NCBI GenBank assembly: GCA_039000515.1
Contig: JBCFYV010000100.1
Coordinates: 28,570,421 to 28,634,420 of the forward strand
DNA length: 64,000 bases
Direction of reading: 5' to 3'
Source: Timema cristinae
Lineage: Eukaryota > Arthropoda > Insecta > Phasmatodea > Timematidae
Both the position numbers and the translations under genes were made by a program. Shown piece by piece: positions 10,844-22,649 of the stretch; the first letter of the stretch is position 1; the number at the start of each line of letters is the position of its first letter. Under the pieces are notes generated by a model that saw nothing but the letters and a program-made list of their open reading frames with translations, was not told where the DNA came from and made no database searches.

Positions 10844-11307
10844 GTAAATTCAACACCCAAAGTGGATAATACAGGATTATTTAATATGGAGTTTATTGTT
10901 TTAATAAATTACATTGAATGCCTTACATTTTATGTTTTATAACTTAAACATATTTATGAAAGGTAAGATTAGTGGTTTCTTAACGACGTTCAAAGTGGAA
11001 GCTCACTTATCTAAAATAAAAGTAAACGGTGGATATATAGATATATCCTTCCCCCAAAAAATAAAGTAGTTTGAATGATAATTTAAATTTCTCAAAGTAA
11101 TTTTAAAGCTTAAGAGCTTCTATTAGCACAATAAATACTGTAGTAAGATATATATAATCCTATATCTTCAAGTAGGCGGGGCCCTTAAATTACAGTGACT
11201 TCCATACATGAAAGAATTAATAAAGTCAAAAATTGTCTGTCTTACTTCATACTTTGTAAAGTCCATATTGAAAGTTTATTTATTCTTTCCTTTTCCCTCT
11301 TTTACAG

Positions 11308-13535
11308 TATGAAAGGATTATGGGAAAAACAAGTTTTGACAGAGAAGAATTTCTTTTTCGAAACTATCCTTCCAACTTATTTTTTTACGCAAACTTTGTA
11401 TAGTACATGTCTGCCAGAAAGCGGGATTTGTTAGAATAAAGCTTCCATAGAGAAAAGGGATTGGCAGCTACTTAGGTAACAGGAATCTATATATTTTATG
11501 ATTTGAAGACCATATAAGAAGGTTTTATTTTCAAACGGATCGTGTCAGTTTTCTTAAATTTATTAGAAATTGAAAAAAATATCTAAATGTAAAATTTATA
11601 CTCACCCTCATTAATATTGTAGAAAGATCTCTTATACTATCAGGTAGGTCTCACCTATATATTAGCACTTTTAAACAATTTTTTTATAAAGAAATAAAAT
11701 AGATTAACAAGGGACGTTTTCAAACTATATTATAGACAAGAAATAATTTAAAAATAAAAATAATGGACAAAATATTATTTGGTTTAAAAATTATATCCAA
11801 ACCTATTTTTGAAACGAAAGTGACTTTAAAAAAATTATCTATTAGATAATGGTATGAAGATAAAAAAAATATTGTATAGTACAAGAAAATCAGTGAAAAA
11901 GTTAAAAACTAAATTATTGTCTTTTCACTCTTATTAAAGAAGATTTTTTTTATTCAAAACACTTAAGAATTGATACTTTCTAATCATATGTCATTAGCAT
12001 CCACCATCATTTCCCCTTCTAATTCATCTTTGGAGGCTTCATCAGTTGTTCCCCTGTGAAATATTATATCTTGGTAAAAGTGCAGGGTAGAATTTTCCTC
12101 AAATCCTTCAGCAAGTCCAGCAGCCGTTTTACAACCGCGATCTTTTGCCTCTCTACAGGAACCAATAGGAATCAATGATAGTGTTAGCTGTAAAAACCCC
12201 ACTTTTGGATTAAATACTTTTTTGGACATTACTCTGTAAATGCTATACCACACATATATAATTTTGATAAGGATGGGAGCAATTGGAGTTGATCCTTGTG
12301 TGATGATGTTTCTCTATGAAGACGCAAGCCTGAAATACCACTGTCAAGAATTCCTCATCGTTTGTTGCTATAAGTCATTCACGAGCTAAGTTTACCTGGA
12401 TGACAGCTCGAAATGTTACTAGAAGTAATTCCTAATATATCACTACGCCAACAGCTGACATCTATCACTTTGGATGACTGTAATGAAAACAGATGGTAAT
12501 ATATTAATGTGATAGTTAACCACAGTAATTTAGGCCAATATTATTTATATATTTATTTGAGGTTGGACACAAAGTTTATTTATAGTTTTATTCCCCTTAA
12601 AAAAATATTAACACCACTTTCACAAAAATTTCTAACGAACATAGCTTCAAAATGGCGACTGACGATTCTAAACCATGATGGTTAAACATGACGGTAAACA
12701 AGTTTATTACAATGATGCAGACACGCAGTTGATGAAAATATTTTATTCAGTTAAATATTTCAAAATACGATAAGATAATCATAAAATCATTTATTGTGTG
12801 TACAAAAATGACCACAATTTTCTCTTTTCCAAGTAAATATGATGCCTGTATTAAAAGATATTGATGTGTGTACTATATTACACAAAATCAGTAACGTTCC
12901 AAAACGAAAAATAAGTACTTTTAACTATGTTTAAAATATTGTTTCGAGTTGGATAAAAAAACTTGTTTAAAAAATGAGATAGTATGAGAAAACTTAAGTT
13001 TACGTTATTTTAAATGTAATATATAACAGGTAATTAAATATCTTTACATTCATAACAAAACTGTGATCCTTTACAAGTGTTGGCAAACCAAAACCTAATC
13101 ATATGATTTTCGAACTGTCATCAAGGTAAAAATCTATCGTGAACGGAATATACACTTGCTTCCAGTCAATACAGGCCAGTCATTTTTTATTTTCTATTTT
13201 TAAAACAGTCCCATGTTTATTGAGAATCTCCCAGTATAGTCCACGCATGATGATCGTATCTTCGGCAAAATACTCGATTTGGCGACAGGTAAGAATGTAT
13301 TGGCACAGGAAAAGACAAATAAACTTCTTTCAAATGGCGTGTGGCACCGTTTGCCAGCAATTACATGAACACGCAAATCATCGAAGAATTTTTATTATGA
13401 CCTCTACAGCAATTTGTGAAGAGCCGAAATATATATAAAGAGGAATCGACAAATATCATGTTTTTCTATCTGCGGAAAAAGTCAGATGAAATATATGCTG
13501 AACCCTTAGCTCCATCTGATTCAGTACAAATATAA
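11308..13535. other. Coding-like block with strand-ambiguous exon candidates
   Basis: On the plus strand, six stretches bounded by AG and GT can be chained with consistent phase: 11308-11397 (SFDREEFLFRNYPSNLFFYA), 11998-12055, 12112-12235 (INDSVSCKNPTFGLNTFLDI), 13078-13125 (VGKPKPNHMIFELSS), 13179-13288 (QYSPRMMIVSSAKYSIWRQ) and 13410-13535 (NIYKEESTNIMFFYLRKKSD, stop TAA). The intron before 13179 would be only 53 bp. The minus strand is equally tempting. A 90-codon frame at 12253-11984 is followed by AATAAA at 11954-11949. There is a well-spliced segment at 12477-12396. Pieces such as FAEDTIIMRGLYWEILNKHG (13274-13215) and DWKQVYIPFTIDFYLDD occur, the latter after an in-frame stop at 13182-13180. 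Both strands cannot be right. No family is recognised. It may be a host gene, an old transposon gene or coincidence. Confidence 0.25.
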
Positions 13536-16339
13536 ATGAACACTTTGTCTTGGGTTGTTTGTCAGTAGACGTTTTTCGCATTGAGTAAAATTTTGTTTGT
13601 AGAACTGCTTACTAGTGGGCCTACGTGGCTAGTTCAGGTACTCTTAGTAGTAATCTTGGTTTTTTTTCTGGCAGGTAAACGAAATCTTTACCTGTCCATC
13701 GATTTAGGTTCTTTAACTGTGAAAAAAATTCCTCCCTAATTCTTTTGTGTAATTCTTGCTGTGATACACAATATATATCTGCAGCCTATATTTTTAGCTC
13801 ATACTGTATACATTTCGAGCATTTATCTACAGTTGGGAAACCAAAGCTCAAGTTGTATTAATATTAAGAATTTCATAGAATTACAATTATGGCAATTTAA
13901 GTTCTGTTGAAACATTTTCATTGTACTTTTCACCAAGTCTTGAAATTGAAAAGTAATCCGGTAAATATTGCTTTATTTTACTGGATACTCAGCAGTAGTG
14001 TTTTTATAAAGAAGCAAGACCTTCAATTTAAAAATTTACTGTGTAACCTTTTTTTGTCAATAAAATTGTGAGCGTTGAGATCCCCTCTCTGATTTCACTA
14101 GACTAAAGTTCACTTTTAAAATATATATAGCAGACGCGCTGAGCTCGTTTCAAATTAATGCCAAAAATAGAAAAAAGGCCTTTCTTACAAAAGTTAATGA
14201 GTTTGGTTTTCCCGTGAGTTGATTTTGGGACCAGAAAATGATTAGTAATTTCTCGAACTCTTTCCTTTAGCTCGAGGCCTTAAAAGCTTTGGCTATTTGC
14301 TGTGATTGTACTTTAGGATAAAATTGTACTGTAGTTGTTTGTCTTTTCCAGAATAAAGAAGTAATGGAACTTATGTGTATCTTGCATCGAGAGTTCACAA
14401 CTTTTTAGTGATTTACCAACATGTTTTTACTGGAGTAGTCTTGCTTTTTACAGATATATCTTTTCACTTTTTCCTATGTCTTTTCCAATTTTCCGGTTTC
14501 CTTAGTATTTTCCATCCCTCTATAATTTAATACGGTACAACCTGGGACCTTATAACATTACCTTCATTAGAATGCACACCTTCCATTGTGTACGCTACAC
14601 TTTGATAAAATTTCACAACAATCGTTTGGCATGAGAAAGAAAAATTAAACAATTATCAAAATATTTTCCAAAATCTCTTAATAAATTCACTTATAGGTTT
14701 AGTGAAGCTCATTTATCGTGATAACTTTTAATTAAAACCATCATTTTGAAAATGACACAACGTGATCTACAGGTATGTGTGATAAAAAAATAGGGAGTTT
14801 CATTAAAAAAGATTTACCTTAACGTCACCTTAGCAACGCTACCCAAGGTCATACCAGCCTTACCACTTTACTTCCCCTTCAGAACCAAACAACTTTTGTT
14901 TAAAAAAAATTTCTGTAAAACGTTGTTTTCGATATAGTTGGGTGGATATTTTTCATATGAACACCCGGTATATATTTGTATGAGTGTTTAATTTCAGAAA
15001 TTTCAAGTTTTAGCTAGTTTTTTATTAACTTATTAACAATGATTCTGAATACAGGTGTCGTGTCGTAAAGTGTTGCCAAGGTAGGTCAAAATAATTAAAA
15101 TTGTACCTATGATAATTTATCTCTTATTCTTATTTGACCAATCATACTTAGGCTCTGATATACACACCTTTCATGGAAATTCTTTTTTCTTATACCTGAT
15201 CAATGAATTCTATATTGAGTAATGCTAACAATTCACAGCTAAAGTTTAAATAAGCTTTGCTTATTCTTGCAACAGGTTACACCACGACATTGCTGAATAC
15301 ATCATCTTCAAACGTTGTCAATGTTTCTTCCGACACCACAATGAATATCAGAGCTATTCAAAATTCATTACCATCGTAAATAAATAGCCTCCAAAAGGCA
15401 AGCTTGTAATAATAATAATAATAATAATAATAGTTATTATTATAATTAAAATAAAAATATATATACAAAAGTTTGCTTTCACTGAAAATGGTAGTGAGTG
15501 AAACATCCAAATGTATTCATTATTTTGGAACAGAACACTTTAAGGTTCTACGGAAGATTCACTGGAATATAAAAAAAAAATCCTTCCACCGTGTTTCAAA
15601 TTCTCTCGGGTGGAAATTCAACCATCAACCCACAAAAGTTCACTCCATGATAAGAATAAGAAATAAAATAAAAAAAAGACATCGATAAAACGAAATAAAA
15701 AAAATAGTGAAAAGAAAATACTACAAAGAAGCTTTGCGATAAAATAAAGAGAAAGAGACACCAACCCCACCAAAAAGGGAAGGGTTTATGGCCTATTCAC
15801 CTTCAAGTGTATTTCTTTTCTTTTTTTCCCCTTTCTCCTTCAATCAGATCACACCAACTCTTCCCGGCATTTATCTCTTAAAACTTGACAAAAGGATTCA
15901 AGGTAGGCACCATTTGGAAATAAAAACAAGATTTTGTACTTAGAGCAAACTAGCGCTGGCAGAAAATTTGTGAAAATTTTACACAAGTATAGTGTTGTAA
16001 TGAATCTGTAATTTAATATAATTATGAGCTAAAGGTTTACTAAAAAGTTCCCATGCACAGGGAATAATTAATATTTATTTTGTGTGAAGTTCTGAAATGC
16101 CTTTGTCTGAAGAAGCGTGTATATAGAGCATTCTTCTGGCCGGATCAGGAAGCTGTCGCAAGGTTTGTAGAATAATTCAACAAACAGCATGCACACCACA
16201 CACGATATTGTTTACCTTTTAATAAACCTGTAGTATAAAGTTGTAGTGACTCGAATGATCAAAACTAACGGATTATTAATATTTGGTTTTAATTTTTACT
16301 TTTATCAAAATAGTTATTAATTATTAACTCTATTGGGCG
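13536..16339. other. AT-rich stretch with no supported gene
   Basis: An (AAT)n run lies at 15407-15431. Otherwise I see no element ends, arrays or persuasive frames. The 71-codon frame at 15473 is Lys/His-rich and probably chance. Confidence 0.45.
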
Positions 16340-16490
16340 TGAATATAAGTGCACCCACATTAGTGTGGAGCACAGCGATAAACAATATATAGTGTATTCA
16401 GATTATATTTGAACCCATATCCCTCTCAGCCTACGATAACTTAGTGCAAGGCAGGCCTAGCGCTCTAAACCACGTGGACACCAGTGCAGA
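16340..16490 (-). mobile_element. Degraded SINE family A fragment
   Basis: The body motif (GTGCACCCACATTAGTGTGG), a degenerate B box (ATTTGAACCCATAT) and a tRNA-like 5' end (CTAAACCACGTGGACACCAG) can be recognised on the reverse strand. The 3' end is lost. Confidence 0.5.
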
Positions 16491-16519
16491 TATTTGTTTA
16501 CGGTAAAGGTTCATGGTGT

Positions 16520-16855
16520 GTATAAAAATATACAAGCATAAGTATTTTAAGTAATCTTTACAGCATATGTATTTACATTAATATTTCAACGTATCTTTAA
16601 AAAATAATATTTAAGCATATGTAGTTATTTTAAGTAATATTTCTGCGTATGTATTTAAAGTAATATCTCAGAATATGTATAAAAATAATCTCCAAAAAAA
16701 TGTATTCAAAGTAATATATCAGCGTATGTATAAAATATTCTCCAAGCATACGTATTCAAAACTCCAAACACATGTTTTTAAAGTAATATCTCAGCATGTG
16801 TATTTAAAGTTATATTTCAGCTAAGTATTTAAATTAATATTTAAGCGTGTATAAG
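16520..16855. repeat. Degenerate tandem repeat of about 26 bp
   Basis: Variants of GCGTATGTATTTAAAGTAAT followed by ATYTCA recur about ten times with many substitutions and indels. This is an old, decayed array. Confidence 0.7.
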
Positions 16856-17029
16856 AAAATAATTTAATAATGTAAATAATGTAATATTCCAGCAAATGTT
16901 GTAATGTAATTGATTTGCCCCTAAAGAATATGTGAAAGCATTGACAATAATATCGTCTTAATTTTATAAACGTATCTTATTTCATTTAAATTATGTAGTA
17001 TATTAAATGGCGCTTAAAGCACTTCTTCT

Positions 17030-17478
17030 TCTAAGAAGGCAAAAGCCACTGATCAGTGACGTCACGCACGTGACATTAGTCAAGTCAGGTTGAAAATATA
17101 TATATTTCAAATAATAACTTCCTCTTCTCGAAGGTTCGAAGAGAGATTTTAAAATGTAACTTGAGTCAGTTTCCGGCTCTCGAAGCTTCTAGTAAGACCG
17201 AGATGTTTTTGTCTTGTATTTTGTTTTTCTAAACTAAACCTTCTCGAAGCTTCCATGAGCAATGGATATATACGAAGAATGGTGCAACGTAAAGGCAGTT
17301 GGTGTCCAATACTGACAGAACTCACTTGGGCACTTGGCGTCCAGCAACATCTGTCCGCGCTCATACAATAGGCCGCGTATGTATTTCGACATGATCTATT
17401 TTCTCATTAAATAAACAGAGATTCAGAAATAAAAAACATGTCAAAATAATCAGTGTGTATTAATTATAATTCTTTAAT
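17030..17478 (+). mobile_element. Probable LTR-retrotransposon LTR fragment (boundaries uncertain)
   Basis: The order of signals fits an LTR: a heat-shock-element cluster (17125-17253), TATA-like ATATATA (17266), polyadenylation signal AATAAA (17410-17415), then a tRNA-Lys-like primer-binding site beginning at 17479. I cannot place the outer LTR boundary or find a second LTR, and no gag or pol frame follows. It may be a truncated or solo remnant. Confidence 0.45.
17125..17253. promoter_or_regulatory. Cluster of heat-shock elements
   Basis: Three close matches to alternating NGAAN/NTTCN pentamers: TTCTCGAAGGTTC (17125-17137), GAAGCTTC (17182-17189) and TTCTCGAAGCTTC (17241-17253). Two of them have three perfect pentamers in register. 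Such sites bind heat-shock factor trimers. Three within 130 bp of AT-rich DNA is unlikely by chance. Confidence 0.6.
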
Positions 17479-17720
17479 TGGCGCTCGATCACGGGGCTAT
17501 AAATACCAATTAACTCACAACATCAAAAAACCGGACCGATTTAATTAGTGCTCGACCACGGGGCAATTACCAGCTAATTAAACGGTGTAACTTCAATCGA
17601 CGCTCAACGCGACGAACCAGAACATCATAATTGGCGCACAACGAAGGGACCCGTAATTCCAGAACATTTTCAATTGGCGTCCATCGCGGTGCAGTAAAAT
17701 ATCAGAACACTTCAATGTAT
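17479..17720 (+). repeat. Ladder of primer-binding-site-like motifs
   Basis: Variants of (A)ATTGGCGCNCAACGNGGGG recur at about 17477, 17542, 17595, 17630 and 17673 at 35-65 bp spacing. The motif resembles the complement of a tRNA-Lys 3' end (TGGCGCCCAACGTGGGGC), used as a primer site by many LTR retrotransposons. The first copy lies directly after the putative LTR. TATAAATA at about 17499 lies inside the first unit. Confidence 0.55.
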
Positions 17721-18004
17721 TTAACGTACGCTTCAAGCATTTTTGTTTTTATGTATAGCCAAGCAACAATATTTACATTCAGTTCCCTTTGAACGGTAGC
17801 AGCCTCACTTTGGGTGATTATGCTCATATCTTGTAATCCATACAATTGTGGAACTAAGCGAGGTAAGCTTGTTATCTTTAAATATAAACGTAGTATGTTT
17901 AATATTCCACTAGCGCTATAAGCGATACGAGGGGATTGAAAATAACATATACATTTAATTCTAAATCAAAGTTCTGTGTGAAATTGTAGTTTTTCCATAC
18001 AAAT

Positions 18005-18015
18005 AAGTTTCACAT
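18005..18015. repeat. Target-site duplication, left (SINE family B)
   Basis: AAGTTTCACAT is identical to 18300-18310. Confidence 0.85.
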
Positions 18016-18299
18016 TATTATTATTATTATTATTAGCACCGCGTCTTACAACCCGTTCGGGTTATACGCACTTACGCTAATGTGTAATGGTAGGGTGATT
18101 GTGAGATGAAATGAAGGACCTACAGTTTAACGTGGAATCCGAACCACGGTGGAGGCCTGGCATTCCCCACATTCACAAGATGTCTTGTCAGAGGTGAAGG
18201 AAGGGTTTGGTAATCAGATAAATCTGTGCCGGGACCGAGGATTGAACCCGGCCGCCAGCACAGAAGTCTGACACCTTACCCCTAGACCACCAGGTCACC
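18016..18299 (-). mobile_element. SINE family B, full length
   Basis: Read on the minus strand it starts with a tRNA-Glu-like head (GGTGACCTGGTGGTCTAGGG, B box GGTTCAATCCTCGG). Its own middle follows, then a 3' end nearly identical to family A (AACCCGAACGGGTTGTAAGA), and an (AAT)n tail. It is flanked by an 11-bp perfect duplication. Confidence 0.92.
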
Positions 18300-18310
18300 A
18301 AGTTTCACAT
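18300..18310. repeat. Target-site duplication, right (SINE family B)
   Basis: AAGTTTCACAT is identical to 18005-18015. Confidence 0.85.
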
Positions 18311-18620
18311 GAAAATTGCAATTGTTAGTACTATATTTTTAAAGCGCAGCCAAAACAAACAAAAAAAAAAATACAAAGTAGGTGAATACATAAAATATCA
18401 ATTTAATTATAAACTGATGGTCTATTTCCAGATGAGCTTGATATTTTAGTCCGCATGCCCAGCGATTTGGGTATAACTAGCTCAAACAAAAACAAGGATA
18501 CACACGGCCCTAGAAGCTAGAGATGTAATATCCGGGTAGTGATATGAACGCATACAAACACTATATAATGGATAGAGAGGGGTTTGTGGGCAGAGAGATG
18601 CCGTAGCAGTGGTCAGCTAC

Positions 18621-18810
18621 CTCCAAGTTCCCAGCAGGCAGTGCGGGAGTTTGGACCACGGACCGCGATGGACTGCTTGTTCCTGATTTGTGGTCGCACC
18701 GCTGGTGTAAAGGAAAGGTGTCTAGGTCCGTGACATTCGTGTCTGTTGTATTTAGTCCAAAGCAGTGTCAAATCCTGGAGTATTTTGGTGAAGGGGTCTG
18801 GACAGATAGA
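18621..18810 (-). other. Possible internal exon in a GC-richer island
   Basis: A 190-bp minus-strand segment is open from an acceptor (ATTAATATTCCTAG) to a donor (CTTGGAG/GTAGCT). It includes PDPFTKILQDLTLLWTKYNR and later RPQIRNKQSIAVRG. It is clearly richer in G+C than its surroundings, and the first 63 codons have no stop. I do not recognise the family; it could be host or transposon sequence. A plus-strand TATATAAT at 18562-18569, followed by a short ATG frame at 18669, is a competing reading. Confidence 0.3.
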
Positions 18811-18829
18811 CTAGGAATATTAATTGTTA

Positions 18830-19653
18830 TAATATTAATGACATAATCTCACTTTAAATTAATCGAAGACACGGTGATAAAAATTTGAGTTTGTATGTTG
18901 TGTTGAGATACAGCTTTCCACATCCACAAGTTGAATAGATTCAAAATAAATTAATATTAGCTCAATTAATGGCAATATAACACATTTTTAGTGAAGTTAT
19001 TTTAAATTATGTAAAAAGAGGTGAAATAAAAATAAGTTATTTTTTCTTACTTGCAATTTTATCGCGTGAAATTTACTTACGACTCACAAAAATCTTTCAG
19101 AAATGAATTGACATTAATGAAATTTCCATTTTCAATTAACAATTCTATGTCAAGAGATTGATGTGGGAATGTTAGAACTACGGTATTTGCGAATTGGTAT
19201 ATTAGACTGCGATAAAAGTGTATTTCTATTATTTTAATCATGAATGGATTTATGTTAGTCATAAAATATATGGATTAAATTATGATACGGTTTATGATGT
19301 AAAAACATAATCAAGACTTTTGAAATGAGACATCACACATTAAAAGTTGATTACAAAATGGCTTATACTCTCCCGTATCCGGCCATAAAATATACCTTAC
19401 CCCCAATTTCTACTATTGTACAATAATCATTTAACTAATATTTATGATTTACTATGTTGATTAAAGAAAATATCATAATCTACAAATGCTACACTGAAAA
19501 TATTTTAAAATATGTTTGAAATACAATTGTTCACTGTATAATACTGATGAATATTCATTAAAATTTAAATCGCATGTACGGTTCGTAGAAAATCATCCAT
19601 GTGTTTTGCAAGCGACTCACAAGCCACAGATCTAAACATCTACCATAGCACAT
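18830..19653. other. AT-rich stretch with no supported gene
   Basis: I see no structure here beyond A/T-rich runs. Confidence 0.45.
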
Positions 19654-19662
19654 TGAGAAAAC

Positions 19663-19920
19663 CCTAGTTTTTATTATTATTTAGCACCGCGTCTTACTAC
19701 CCATTCGGGTTATACGCTTAAGTACTATTTACGCTAATGGATTAGGAATTTAGAAGGTTGAATTAGAGGAGGTGAACCCGCATTTGCGTGGAGGGAGAGT
19801 GGAAAAATATTTAGGAACCCCCCCAGTTCACCCGACCGAGATTCGAGCCTCGATATCCCCGTCCTCGGCATTCTTGCTCAACACGACTATCGCGTTAGTC
19901 AACTACGTCACCAAGGCGGG
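19663..19920 (-). mobile_element. SINE family A, near full length
   Basis: The 3' tail, body and tRNA-like head (ending CGTCACCAAGGCGGG on the plus strand) are all present. A 9-bp duplication TGAGAAAAC lies at 19654-19662 and 19921-19929. The 60-codon frame through it is a chance frame of the SINE. Confidence 0.9.
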
Positions 19921-20104
19921 TGAGAAAACACCATTAATTTGTATAAATGCATGAATCATCGAGTTAGTAAGGGCTGGCTAATATCTATACATGCATTACT
20001 ATTATGAAAAAAGATGACGCTACAGCATATAGTTAAATATAAAAGCCATGTCATTTGTTTTGATACTCACAGCATTATCCTTTTCTGTGGATACGTGTTA
20101 TAAA

Positions 20105-20268
20105 CACCAAGATCTTTAGTTTGGTTCTCCGGTAACGAGGGTGGTAAGGATTCAAATCCCACCCTTCTCTACTGAGGCTATATATCCTTAAATGACTTTC
20201 CACTTTCCCTCGCGAAAATTTGGGTACACTTTCCATTAATTATACTTTACTCGTTAATACCTCACTTT
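20105..20268 (+). mobile_element. Degraded SINE family A
   Basis: A degenerate B box (GGATTCAAATCCCACC) is followed by the body (GACTTTCCACTTTCCCTCGC) in forward orientation. The 3' end is decayed and abuts an opposite-strand copy. Confidence 0.65.
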
Positions 20269-20269
20269 G

Positions 20270-20490
20270 TTCCACAGCGTCTCAGTACACGTTAAATGTA
20301 TACTTTATATATACTACTGTTATAAAATGAATAAATGTACCCACATTTGGGTGTAGGGATGGTGGAAAACTGTTTAGGATAAACTACCTCAGTTCACCCA
20401 ACTGGGATTTGAGCCCAGATACATCAGTCACCGGAAATCCAATCCAGAACGAGAGTGACGCGGTGGAACATCAGACCACAGGTGCGGGTA
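20270..20490 (-). mobile_element. Degraded SINE family A, opposite orientation
   Basis: The 3' motif CCACAGCGTCTCAGTACACG begins head-on against the preceding copy. The body (GGTGGAAAACTGTTTAGGAT) and the tRNA-like end follow. Confidence 0.7.
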
Positions 20491-21011
20491 ATTGCGTTTT
20501 CTAAATATGGGTAGTCTGGACGAATAGTATGACGCGGTGGAAGAAAACCAATATCAAACAAATTTATTTTTCTTCTTTACACTTTCTAACACAAATATTT
20601 TGTCTGGTTGGCTACATTTACAGTTTGTGTTTTACATTCTATAGTATGGTGTATTTTGTAATAGCTGAAAAGTAAACAACTATGATATACGTATTTGTGT
20701 GTGGATTTAAATTCCAAGAAATCCGCGGTCGTCGAGATGGCTTCTTAATACTCCAGCTACGATGTCGTATTATTATGGTATGGTGTGTCGCCCATACCAG
20801 GTTCCTGAGACACCTTAGGCTGGATTCGGATACATGTATAGCCAAAAGGATGAAAGAATATTTATCCTAAGCTTTCCTCGACTTACCAAAGTAAAATGAG
20901 ATTACTAGGGAATACTTGTTGAAAGAACTAATGAAATAGTTAGCTAGTGTTGAATTTGTCCACAGTAACCTTTGGTTTAATGGTTCAAACCTCGTATTTA
21001 TATACTTGAAG

Positions 21012-21288
21012 GTGACCTGGTGGTCGAGGGGTAAGGTGTCAGATTTCTATGCTGGCGTCCGGGGTTCAATCCTCGGTCCCGGCAAAGATTCATCTGATTG
21101 TCAAAACCTTCTTTCACCTCTAACAAGACGTGTATTAATCACATCTTGTGAATGTGAGGAATGCCAGGCCTCCACCATGGTTCGGATTCCACGTTAAACT
21201 GTAGGTCCTCCATTTCATCTCACAATCACCCTACCATTGCACATTAGCGTAAGTGCGTATAACCCGAATGGGTGATAAGACGTGGTGC

Positions 21289-21339
<51 letters not shown>
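21012..21339 (+). mobile_element. SINE family B, full length
   Basis: The head GTGACCTGGTGGTCGAGGGG, B box GGTTCAATCCTCGG and the shared A/B 3' end lead into a long (AAT)n tail at 21286-21339. A perfect 13-bp duplication TATATACTTGAAG lies at 20999-21011 and 21340-21352. The long clean tail and duplication indicate a young insertion. Confidence 0.93.
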
Positions 21340-21341
<2 letters not shown>

Positions 21342-21352
21342 TATACTTGAAG

Positions 21353-22361
21353 TGATTTTCAACTAACACCATTTATTATCTGAGTTTATCCTAATGTCAC
21401 CCTGGTAATTCAAAAATTCAGAGGTTCTTGGTTCGATTTTGACAAAACCTAAAAAAAAAAAATTATAGATGTTGAAATTTGAGATACCCCTTTCATAGTG
21501 ATTAATTAACGTCCAAGAGATTTAATGTTGTTTCTGTTCTATTATCTAGTTTGTAGGTAGTGTAATTAAAATTATTTGGTTCAGAAAGTTAATTTAAACA
21601 CCAGAACTTTAATATTGGATTTCACACCAACATCAAGGATATTTCTTGATAACACCTATATTTATATCTACCTATATTATTATTACTCTATTTCTCCTTT
21701 TTACTATTTCATATTAAGAAAGAGTTTGCTATCGCTAAAGAATTGATCTCAAGATTATAATGACTATTTACATTTTATGTGCAGAGAATACTATATTTTA
21801 TCCGCTCTCGTAAGTAGTATATCTGTATATCTGTCTATCTTTAGACACATGTCCAAAATGATTATATGAACATAGTTAAAACTTTATAACTACAAATAAA
21901 AATAATTATTCTAGGGTTATCTACAAATAACTGATTTTTTTAAATGGTATATTAATTTTCTTAGAATCTATATATTGAGTGTTTATTGTGATAAACAAGA
22001 TTTTATGGTTTTTTTTAGGAAATCTTATTTAAGAATAGTTAACTGAAAACATATATTTGAACATTTTGTTCTAAGCTATAATACATGATAGTATGATGAT
22101 GATGATGATGATAATGATGATAATAATTATATTAATAATAAAAGAAAGTTTGTAAGAATATGTTGTAACCTTTGTTTAACTCGCCTCCTGTTTTATCAAG
22201 AAAAATATATGGTCACCATAATTACTATGGATAAAGGCTGAATATATTTTGAACGAACTATAAAACATATTAACCTTGCCTAATCAGGAACCAATTAAGA
22301 GGCCATACTGGTTATAGACAGTTATCTCAATATCAGTTACTATGTATCGTGCTATATTTTT
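21353..22361. other. AT-rich stretch; (ATG)n microsatellite near 22093
   Basis: A short (ATG)n run sits at 22093-22123. Near 21395-21440 a weak tRNA-like remnant may exist (GGTTCTTGGTTCGATTTTG). No gene is supported. Confidence 0.45.
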
Positions 22362-22606
22362 CACCACGTCTTAAAACCATTCGGGTTACACACATGTGTT
22401 CTATTGGCGGTAGTATGTTAGAAGTTAGGTCTAATTTAGAGGAAGTAAGGCTGCATTTGAGTAAAGAGATAGTGGAAAGACATTTTGGAAAAGCCAGCCA
22501 CAGTACACCCTACCGGTAAGTGAACACCTGCCTATCTGCCCGTCATCGGCAGTACTGTCTATTGCGAGTGTGACGCAGTAGATCATTAGGCTACCGAAGC
22601 TGGTTC
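22362..22606 (-). mobile_element. Degraded SINE family A
   Basis: The 3' motif CACCACGTCTTAAAACCATT, body and tRNA-like end (GGCTACCGAAGCTGG) are all recognisable with many substitutions. Confidence 0.72.
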
Positions 22607-22649
22607 GTATTAACTGTTCCTAAATAAAGTACTTTTATAAATTTATTTG

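Noticed and set aside
12396..12477. Minus-strand exon joining to 12152-12064
   Set aside because: Splice signals are good but the same bases are antisense to a competing plus-strand chain. The evidence is insufficient to list it separately.
13102..13274. Minus-strand gene with FAEDTIIMRGLYWEILNKHG
   Set aside because: It has an in-frame stop at 13180-13182 and overlaps a plus-strand stretch bounded by better splice sites. It is kept only as an alternative in the 11308-13535 entry.
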